A stretch of DNA of 35,979 bases from an uncultured Akkermansia sp. (GTDB taxonomy: Bacteria; Verrucomicrobiota; Verrucomicrobiia; Verrucomicrobiales; Akkermansiaceae), in NCBI GenBank assembly GCA_947631435.1, contig CANRLM010000023.1:1-35979 (forward strand), given 5' to 3'. Both the position numbers and the translations under genes were made by a program. Shown in pieces: positions 29,441 through 35,979 of this stretch (positions within the stretch are counted from its first letter, which is position 1; each line of letters begins with the position of its first letter). Under the pieces are notes generated by a model that was given only the letters and a program-made list of their open reading frames with translations, did no database searches and was not told where the DNA came from.

Positions 29441-30692
29441 ATATATCTCACTATCGTACGTTTTATCTCCTCAGTTGAGCTGCTATAATGACCAGCTCAA
29501 CATTCAGGTACTGCCTTTCAAGAATCGGGAAAAGGAGATTCGGTTTAAAGGTCATGTGGGCACCCACATAGATGTTCCCAGCCACGTTTTTGAGAATGGA
29601 AAGAAAATTACAGACTACAGCATAGAACGTTTTATCTACAGAAATGTGGCGATTGCACGGGTGAACTCGACTAACAGCTATGTGGAGCCAGACGATTTGC
29701 CGGATATTCCTGAGAATGTAGATTTCCTGATTATCGAGACGGGAGCATGGAAGCACCGTCACGAAGCGACTTATACGAGCGAAAACCACGGCATCAGCGA
29801 GCGTACAGCATCCTACCTTTGCTCCCATTTCCCCAACCTGAAAGCTGTCGGAATAGATAGTATATCCATCAATGCTTACAAGGATAAAGCAAGTGGGCGA
29901 AACGCGCATAAAATCTTTTTGGGAAGAGAGAAGGAAATACTGATCGTGGAAGATATGGATTTGTCGCGCCTTGGAGATGCTCACATCCAACAGCTGATTG
30001 TAGCACCCTTGTTTGTGGAAGATTGTGATGGCGCTCCCTGTCAAATCATCGCGCAATTAGGAGAGCCTTTGAAGTATGATGCCATTTTCTTTGATTGGGA
30101 CGGAGTCATTACGGATTCTGTCAATGTGAAGACGGACGCCTTTTGCGAAATGTTCCGACAGTACGGAGAAACCGTGCAGCAAAGGGTCAAAGCTCACCAC
30201 CTGAAGAATGGTGGCATGAGCCGGTATGAAAAGTTTAAATTCTATTATCGGGAGTACCTAGGAGAAGAGATTGACGACAGGAAGCTTCAGGAACTCGTGC
30301 AGCAGTTTTCGTCGCTTGTCAAAGAAAAAGTGATACGTGCTCCCTATGTCCCAGGTGCCGTGGAAACCATTCATTCGGAATCTCAAAAAGAGACGAAGCT
30401 CTTTGTCGTATCCGGCACCCCAACGGAGGAAATGAAGGACATTGTGAGGGCGAGAAGACTTGAGAATTTTTTTACAGATGTAGGAGGCTCTCCTTCAAAA
30501 AAAGAAGAGTGGGTCAGATTTTTCTGCGAGAAGTATGCGCTTGATGCAGAAAAGTGTCTGTTCATCGGAGATGCCATGGCTGACTTTCACGCAGCCGCGG
30601 TGTGCGGAACTCATTTTATCGCCGTTAAAATACCCGGATGTATGACTGATTTCCCCGCTAGTGTAACCATAAAAACTGCAGTTGAACTATGA
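29433..30692 (+). CDS. Fusion: cyclase family (kynurenine formamidase-like) domain + HAD-like phosphatase domain
   Basis: GHVGTHIDVPSHVF (HxGTHxDxPxH) in the N-half; IFFDWDGVITDS, VVSGTP, FIGDAMADFHAA in the C-half. Confidence 0.85.
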   Translation: MGKYISLSYVLSPQLSCYNDQLNIQVLPFKNREKEIRFKGHVGTHIDVPSHVFENGKKITDYSIERFIYRNVAIARVNSTNSYVEPDDLPDIPENVDFLIIETGAWKHRHEATYTSENHGISERTASYLCSHFPNLKAVGIDSISINAYKDKASGRNAHKIFLGREKEILIVEDMDLSRLGDAHIQQLIVAPLFVEDCDGAPCQIIAQLGEPLKYDAIFFDWDGVITDSVNVKTDAFCEMFRQYGETVQQRVKAHHLKNGGMSRYEKFKFYYREYLGEEIDDRKLQELVQQFSSLVKEKVIRAPYVPGAVETIHSESQKETKLFVVSGTPTEEMKDIVRARRLENFFTDVGGSPSKKEEWVRFFCEKYALDAEKCLFIGDAMADFHAAAVCGTHFIAVKIPGCMTDFPASVTIKTAVEL

Positions 30693-31423
30693 AAAACATT
30701 GTTCTCATTACCGCAAAAGGAGGCAATACCTCCATAAAAAACAAAAATCTGATTGAAGTGGAGGGTAAGAGCTTTCTTGGCTGGCAGCTCGCAGCAGCCA
30801 AACAAGCCACGCTAGTCGATGAGGTTTTCGTCTCCACGGAATGCCCTCTTATTGCTGCCGAAGCTCGAAAATACGAAGCCGTTGTCATCGAGCGACCTGC
30901 CGAGTTGGCACAAGCGTTCACCAATCATGGGGATGCCATTCTTCACGGAGCAAAAGAAGCTCGAAGAATCTTGGGAGAGGAAATTGGGTTTGTAACAATC
31001 CTTCTTGGCAATACAGCCTACAATCGAGGGGCTGATATTGATCAAACAATCAAAAAACTCCAAGAGAATCCCGAAGCAACGTCATGTATGACTGTATGGC
31101 AGGCTCAAGATGATCATCCTTATCGAGCTATGCAGATCAACGAGCAGGGTTTCCTTGAAGGTTTCATGGACCTCAAAGGAGTGGATACGAATCGTCAGAG
31201 TTATCCGGAGATCTACTTCTACGATCAAGGGCCATGGACGGTACGGTATGAGGCAATGATGGCGTGTGAACGGGGAAAAACAGGTCCCGCTTGCTGGTGG
31301 TGGATGGGAGACAAATGCTTACCCATCGTTCGCGAATGGGTAACCGGACGGGATGTTCATACCCAATTGGATGTCGAAGTCACTCGAGGATGGCTCAAAA
31401 ATAGACTGTGGGAGAAAGTGTAG
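30689..31423 (+). CDS. Acylneuraminate/KDO-type cytidylyltransferase family protein
   Basis: VLITAKGGNTSIKNKNLIEVEGKSFLGWQLAAAK, VSTECPLIAAEA, TILLGNTAYNRG. Confidence 0.8.
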   Translation: MKNIVLITAKGGNTSIKNKNLIEVEGKSFLGWQLAAAKQATLVDEVFVSTECPLIAAEARKYEAVVIERPAELAQAFTNHGDAILHGAKEARRILGEEIGFVTILLGNTAYNRGADIDQTIKKLQENPEATSCMTVWQAQDDHPYRAMQINEQGFLEGFMDLKGVDTNRQSYPEIYFYDQGPWTVRYEAMMACERGKTGPACWWWMGDKCLPIVREWVTGRDVHTQLDVEVTRGWLKNRLWEKV

Positions 31424-31435
31424 GAGGAAACTTTC

Positions 31436-32476
31436 GTGGCACCGTATAATGGAATTTCTGAAGGCTATAAATATATGACACACGAAGATTCATTAACCGT
31501 TAAAAAGAGTCAGTCAAAGAGGCTCTACATGGTTGAATTTCTGAGAATCTTTTTTATATCGGGGATTATATTCGCGCACATTGGCAAGCAGATAAATACT
31601 AATTTATTGAAAGATCTTCATCAATTGTTTGGAGCGACATCCAATCTTGGTTTCGGAGTAGAAGGTTTTTTCATTATTTCAGGATTTTTTCTTTACAAAT
31701 CCATCATTAAACGCAGAGGAAGCGCTTTTGAACACATACAAAAATTATGGATGCGCTTGCTTCCTGCCCTTTTATTCGCCTTCGCAATTTTGCTTTGCTT
31801 AGGAAGTTGTTCTTGGTGGAAAGTAGTTGATCTCTTGTTCTTTATTCCTGGCACTGGTCTTGCTCGGGAGGTCATATGGAATTCAGAATGGTTTGTATGT
31901 GTTTATTTTTTAGTAAGTTGTTTGTGGATTGGACTCTTTAATTACTCGGAAAAGTTTGCGTGGGTTCTAGTTGGGGTATTAGCCTATTTTTCTCTATCCT
32001 TGCAAATCCATGCCCACCCTGTGCGTTATTCCAATTCCGTTGACCAGGTTTATTATACTCTGATTACAACAGGTATCTGCCGGGGGATCGCATGCATGAG
32101 TTTAGGAATGATAGCTTCATACGTCAGCGGGCATATTCTTCTCAGTAGGGGATGTTTATTTCGAATTGTCGCAAGCTGTTTTGAGATAGCCGCATTCTAC
32201 TTACTTTTTAACCATATGTTTAGAACTTCTTCCTTTCGATTTTCCATTTACGAGGCTGAACTAGTACTTACTCTACTGATGATTTCTACTGCCCTCAGTT
32301 GGGGGTATATTTCTGCGGCTTTCAATCGGATGAGTTGGATTCAAAACTTTTCCCGTTATTCCTATCCCTTTCTTGTGGGGCATGCCGTGATGCTCACTTG
32401 TGTAAAGCAGTCCTCGTTTTCTTGTTTTTCCGCTTATAATAAGTCGATTATGGTTGTAGGGGGGGTATTTTGTTAG
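31436..32476 (+). CDS. Acyltransferase family 3 membrane protein, C-terminally frameshifted at a G7 tract
   Basis: SQSKRLYMVEFLRIFFISGIIFAHIG...FFIISGFFLYKS; ends VVGGVFC*. Adding one G restores GGGILLGVIEYHLVEKYLVPKIRAYLSRDQGVEIEGEANS* ending at 32580. GTG start after aggagg. Confidence 0.85.
   Translation: MAPYNGISEGYKYMTHEDSLTVKKSQSKRLYMVEFLRIFFISGIIFAHIGKQINTNLLKDLHQLFGATSNLGFGVEGFFIISGFFLYKSIIKRRGSAFEHIQKLWMRLLPALLFAFAILLCLGSCSWWKVVDLLFFIPGTGLAREVIWNSEWFVCVYFLVSCLWIGLFNYSEKFAWVLVGVLAYFSLSLQIHAHPVRYSNSVDQVYYTLITTGICRGIACMSLGMIASYVSGHILLSRGCLFRIVASCFEIAAFYLLFNHMFRTSSFRFSIYEAELVLTLLMISTALSWGYISAAFNRMSWIQNFSRYSYPFLVGHAVMLTCVKQSSFSCFSAYNKSIMVVGGVFC
32459..32465 (+). repeat. Homopolymeric G7 tract at the frameshift position
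   Basis: gttgtaGGGGGGGtattttg. Confidence 0.85.
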
Positions 32477-32582
32477 GTGTTATTGAATACCATCTAGTTG
32501 AGAAGTATTTAGTGCCGAAAATTAGAGCATATTTAAGCCGAGATCAAGGGGTGGAAATCGAAGGAGAGGCAAATTCGTAATC

Positions 32583-32616
32583 TACATCAATGAACACGAT
32601 ACATCAATGAACACGA
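32583..32616 (+). repeat. 17-bp tandem direct repeat (2 copies) spanning the GT8 start codon
   Basis: tacatcaatgaacacga twice, 32583-32599 and 32600-32616. Confidence 0.9.
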
Positions 32617-33701
32617 AAAAGAAAATCCCGACAAAGAAACGCCCCGTGAAGGGAACCCTCCCTCAGAAAAAAGCGTCGGCAGGCAAAGAAAATGTAGCAG
32701 TGCTATTTGCAGTGAACAACGGGTATGCGCCGTATTTGGGAGTAGCTCTGGCGAGCCTAATGGAGCACGCGGGGAAACGGGAGTACGAACTCATCGTATT
32801 GTACCACGACTTGAGCGAACGGAACCGAGAGCTGCTTGGGCGTATCGTTGATCAGTTTGGGCGTGAATCGTCAGGGAGCTTTCGACTAAAATTCATGGAG
32901 ATGCCTGTAAACATGACTGGTTACAATTTTGCACCCGGCTATAAGTCCCTCTCAGTCGAAAGCTGGTACCGCCTGTTTGCTCCGAGCCTTTTCCCTGAAT
33001 ACGATAAGATTCTCTGGCTTGATGCCGATACCTTGATGCGTACGGATGTGGCTGATTTGTATGCGACGGATATGGGGGACAATTGGATTGCTGCCTGTCG
33101 CTGGGATTATGGCATCATTGGACTGTTGGAACGGGAGCGACTGATGAAGACGCCGAATCTTACAAAATATTTTACAAAGGTTCTCGGTATCAGAAGACCG
33201 AAGGAAAATTACGTCAACGCAGGGGTGCTGCTGCTCAACCTCCGGGCGATGCGTGAGCAAAACGTGCAAGAAAAGCTACTGCAGGCAGCGCAGAACCCTG
33301 CCATGCACTTTCATGATCAGTGCGCCATCAACATGGTATGCCAAGGACATATCCACTACGTTGATTCCGAATGGAACGGGTTAGTATCGTACAATCTGAA
33401 CGAATTGCCCCTCAAGTATCGCAAGAAAGCTCTTTTGGACAGAAAAAATCGTAAAATTATCCACTGGGCTGCTAACCAAAAGCCTTGGCGAACACCTCTT
33501 GTGACGGGAGCTGACGAATGGTGGGATGTGGCACGGCAAACGCCCTATTATGAGCACATTCTCTACACCAACATCTGTGCTATCCTGCGTGGGGAAATGA
33601 ACAAGAAAATCTCCGAACAAGGGAACAGTTTGATGGGCTTTAAAAAGTCACTGATCGAACTTGAAAAGACTATAACTGAACAAATGCAATCAAAGGAATA
33701 G
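32607..33701 (+). CDS. Family 8 glycosyltransferase (GT8)
   Basis: VAVLFAVNNGYAPYLGVALASLM, YRLFAPSLFPEYDKILWLDADTLM, NAGVLLLNL, HDQCAIN, IHWA..KPW. Confidence 0.9.
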   Translation: MNTKKKIPTKKRPVKGTLPQKKASAGKENVAVLFAVNNGYAPYLGVALASLMEHAGKREYELIVLYHDLSERNRELLGRIVDQFGRESSGSFRLKFMEMPVNMTGYNFAPGYKSLSVESWYRLFAPSLFPEYDKILWLDADTLMRTDVADLYATDMGDNWIAACRWDYGIIGLLERERLMKTPNLTKYFTKVLGIRRPKENYVNAGVLLLNLRAMREQNVQEKLLQAAQNPAMHFHDQCAINMVCQGHIHYVDSEWNGLVSYNLNELPLKYRKKALLDRKNRKIIHWAANQKPWRTPLVTGADEWWDVARQTPYYEHILYTNICAILRGEMNKKISEQGNSLMGFKKSLIELEKTITEQMQSKE

Positions 33702-33805
33702 TTTGTTCATAGGAAAGCAAGGCGTTTGTTTTTTCAATAGCAAAGGCATGACTAGGCAATGCGGCAGTTGTCATGGCACTCAACCTGCGTTCTGTGATGC
33801 AATGA

Positions 33806-33821
33806 ATTTTGCAATGCACAA
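33806..33821 (+). repeat. 16-bp direct repeat, left copy
   Basis: ATTTTGCAATGCACAA; identical copy at 35210-35225. Confidence 0.7.
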
Positions 33822-33835
33822 GAGAAGTAAGAGTC

Positions 33836-34918
33836 TTATGATACTGTTGGCTCTTTGGCGAAGAACAGTTTGAGCCTTGGTACAAGCCATTTTTCGACAA
33901 AATGGTATTCAATAAGTACTAACGGGATAAGTGCCCCTGCAATGATTAAAGAACATGAATGCGGATTCATCCCCAAGTTGTGATTATCGTAGAAGTAATG
34001 GCAAGGTACGCTATGAGCAAGTAGAATGGAGTAGGTATAGCGGGAAAGGTACGTAATGCCACTAATCCGGTTGAGAAAGGATGTGATGTATCCCCAACTA
34101 TGCGAAGCGGAAACAAGAACTACTGCGAATATAAGCTCGACTGCAATAGGGCGATAATGCACCAAGGAAGTCCGATACATGTAGCTAAAAAGCATGAATA
34201 GGCCGACTGCTTCCATCATAGTAGAGAAGAGACGTAGGGGGAGAGTCCTACGCAAATAAATCCATTGTTTGCTCAAGGACGCTGCCACCAATCCAAGAGC
34301 CATGCAACTAAAACCCCTCACGGTTCCCAATGCTAGCAAACCGAAAAACATACCACCAACACCATACCCTTTCTGAGGTTTGGAGTTCATTTGGAGACAC
34401 CAACAGAGAATCATGATTACGCATACCCATCTCCATGCGCTCTCGCGATTTTGAGAAAATAGTGCAATGAAAAAACAGCTTGCTATGAAATAGACTCCAA
34501 CGAACCAATCACCATACCCAACAAGTTGACCTGGTAAACCATATCCTTCTGCTGGGAAAAAGCAGAAAGGGAAATTCCACCATTCCTGAGATCCTATACA
34601 AACGAGAATCACGTAGAAAAAGATGATACCGGGCATAAGACGCAACCATAGATTCCCTATATGGGTACTTACTTTGGTAAACTTATTTTCATCGATCGTT
34701 TTGTATAAGAAAAAACCACCGATGATGAAGAAACATTCTACTGCGAATTGTGTAGCCCATGTATTTGTGTGGAATAACATGCGTATGGAAACGCCCAATT
34801 CTTGGTCGATTCTACTTCCTACATGACCCAATACAACACTTAGTATGAGAAATATTCGCAAGAACTCTACAAAATAGATGCGCTTTCCTTTGGTAGTCAG
34901 TTTTTGTTCGTCACTCAT
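33836..34918 (-). CDS. Acyltransferase family 3 membrane protein
   Basis: GKRIYFVEFLRIFLILSVVLGHVG...FFIIGGFFLYKT...LIEYHFVEKWLVPRLK; paralog of 31436 gene. Confidence 0.9.
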   Translation of the reverse strand: MSDEQKLTTKGKRIYFVEFLRIFLILSVVLGHVGSRIDQELGVSIRMLFHTNTWATQFAVECFFIIGGFFLYKTIDENKFTKVSTHIGNLWLRLMPGIIFFYVILVCIGSQEWWNFPFCFFPAEGYGLPGQLVGYGDWFVGVYFIASCFFIALFSQNRESAWRWVCVIMILCWCLQMNSKPQKGYGVGGMFFGLLALGTVRGFSCMALGLVAASLSKQWIYLRRTLPLRLFSTMMEAVGLFMLFSYMYRTSLVHYRPIAVELIFAVVLVSASHSWGYITSFLNRISGITYLSRYTYSILLAHSVPCHYFYDNHNLGMNPHSCSLIIAGALIPLVLIEYHFVEKWLVPRLKLFFAKEPTVS

Positions 34919-34946
34919 TGCGTCCTTTTGTTAGCTACGCGCGCGA

Positions 34947-35138
34947 GTATATCTCTTTTTGAATGAGATATACTTTTATTTGTTTATATTATGTTTATTA
35001 TAAATATAATATAACGCATTATAGCAAATGAAAAAGGCGAGCACCCCTTCTATTCTTAGTGGAGGAAGAGAGACGTGTCTATTGATTTTCAATAATTTCA
35101 TTCATTTTAGGGTGGACATCTCTTTCAAAAAGAGATAT
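34947..35138. promoter_or_regulatory. Candidate invertible promoter segment 2 (inverton-like)
   Basis: Arms GTATATCTCTTTTTGAATGAGATATAC (34947-34973) and reverse complement of GCATATCTCTTTTTGAAAGAGATGTCC (35112-35138), 23/27; 138-bp AT-rich interior with minus-strand TGCTATAAT (extended -10) at 35025-35018. Confidence 0.7.
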
Positions 35139-35209
35139 GCAAGGAGCTTTCCTTCTCCACGATTATGCATCCAGCCCCTCTCCTTTGTTCTGTTGTCCTG
35201 TTGCCTTTC

Positions 35210-35225
35210 ATTTTGCAATGCACAA
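35210..35225 (+). repeat. 16-bp direct repeat, right copy
   Basis: ATTTTGCAATGCACAA; identical to 33806-33821. Confidence 0.7.
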
Positions 35226-35482
35226 TCCACAGATAAAAGCTGAATTTGTCTTGACCCTCGATGAAAATTGGGTTATCCAGGACTTAGCGTTGCAGAAACG
35301 GGTTTATCGGTAGCTGCGGCAAGGCTCTCCTCTCGTATTTTATGAAACTCTGCGCGTACTGTCCGGTCTCCTCCTATCTGCCATGGTGGGAAATGTGTGT
35401 TAAGAGGTCGACAGCGAGGTAAGTAGAGACTGGTTGTTTCTTCCCCCTATCCGCTATATCTTGTTTTTAACCTTTTTCCCGT

Positions 35483-35701
35483 ATGATAAAGAAAATAATT
35501 CAGTTTCTTTTTTCTCCTATTCAGGTGAAAACGGTTGAAGATTGTAAAAGAGAATTCAATGCTTTGTACGAGCAATCTGTCCGTGAGGCGGTGGCTTTCG
35601 TGTCGAGAGGCAATGTCAATCTTTCTTCTGGTAGCTATCTTACTGAGATAGATATACAGCGTTGTAGCCAAGAAGCGCTTTCAAGGCTAAAAGGATTGTG
35701 A
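35483..35701 (+). CDS. Small hypothetical protein
   Basis: 72-aa ORF, 4-bp overlap with the next ORF. Confidence 0.5.
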   Translation: MIKKIIQFLFSPIQVKTVEDCKREFNALYEQSVREAVAFVSRGNVNLSSGSYLTEIDIQRCSQEALSRLKGL

Positions 35702-35952
35702 GCTCCAATGAGATATCGGTAGTTTCCCCAGTGAGGGAAGAATGGGAGCGATTTGCTGCCCTGTTCAGTGAAGCAGAGTATGTTGTCAAAATTTGCGAAC
35801 ATATTTCTGCCAAATTGAACGAGCCTGCTGTGATTGCTTTAAGTAAATCGGGAGAATATGCAGCAGACGCTTTACAGGAACAGGACACAGACCCGGATGG
35901 AGCCGTAATGCCTCAAAAGAAAAAGTCACCGAAGGCCGATGCCTCAAAATAA
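35698..35952 (+). CDS. Small hypothetical protein ending in MPQKKKSPKADASK
   Basis: GTG start overlapping the preceding stop; C-terminal 14 aa nearly identical to the GH75-like protein tail. Confidence 0.5.
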   Translation: MSSNEISVVSPVREEWERFAALFSEAEYVVKICEHISAKLNEPAVIALSKSGEYAADALQEQDTDPDGAVMPQKKKSPKADASK

Positions 35953-35979
35953 ACGGTCACCCAAGAGCGTAGCATTTTA
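35907..35979 (+). repeat. 72-bp repeat copy A, in opposite orientation to the copy at about 3588-3659
   Basis: CCTCAAAAGAAAAAGTCACCGAAG...GATGC(C/T)TCAAA...ACGGTCACCCAA shared; extends past the stop codon to the window edge. Confidence 0.8.

Noticed and set aside
35218-35312. Short ORF MHNPQIKAEFVLTLDENWVIQDLALQKRVYR as a transposase remnant
   Set aside because: Too short and no recognisable transposase motif.
3436-35949. CCGAAAGCCCGATGCCTCAAAA and CCGAAGGCCGATGCCTCAAAA as direct attL/attR of a 32-kb integrated island carrying the integrase nearby
   Set aside because: The interval contains dnaN, the CoaE-Rho gene, leuB, folP and a tRNA, so it is not a plausible mobile island; the motif also occurs in other orientations.
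1-35979. CRISPR arrays, IS elements, toxin-antitoxin or restriction-modification systems
   Set aside because: No regular spacer-repeat array, transposase or methyltransferase motifs were seen.

Overview
The first half of the window (about 1-16.4 kb) is mostly housekeeping: membrane/coiled-coil hypotheticals, a tyrosine recombinase, a GH75-like secreted protein, an SDR, galE, transaldolase, diadenylate cyclase with a very short YbbR-like partner, bioD, folP, leuB, dnaN, tRNA-Ser(GGA) and an apparent CoaE-Rho fusion. The second half (about 17-35 kb) is a surface-glycan locus: GT2, UXS, Ugd, GalE, Glf, a 1156-aa multi-domain glycosyltransferase, a PGDH-like/epimerase/cyclase-HAD/cytidylyltransferase cassette, two acyltransferase-3 proteins, a GT8, and two paralogs of an unassigned PD-(D/E)XK-like family. 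The most striking signal is a set of candidate phase-variation elements. Two inverted pairs of one 27-bp, partly palindromic site (GTATATCTCTTTTNNAAW...) sit 142 and 138 bp apart, one directly upstream of the glycan operon (16756-16951) and one directly upstream of the outward-facing acyltransferase (34947-35138). A third, unrelated inverted pair (14-bp perfect core, 150 bp apart) lies directly upstream of the tyrosine recombinase. In addition, the first acyltransferase is frameshifted exactly at a G7 tract, and a 17-bp tandem repeat spans a GT8 start codon. All functional calls come from reading the sequence only; no searches were run.
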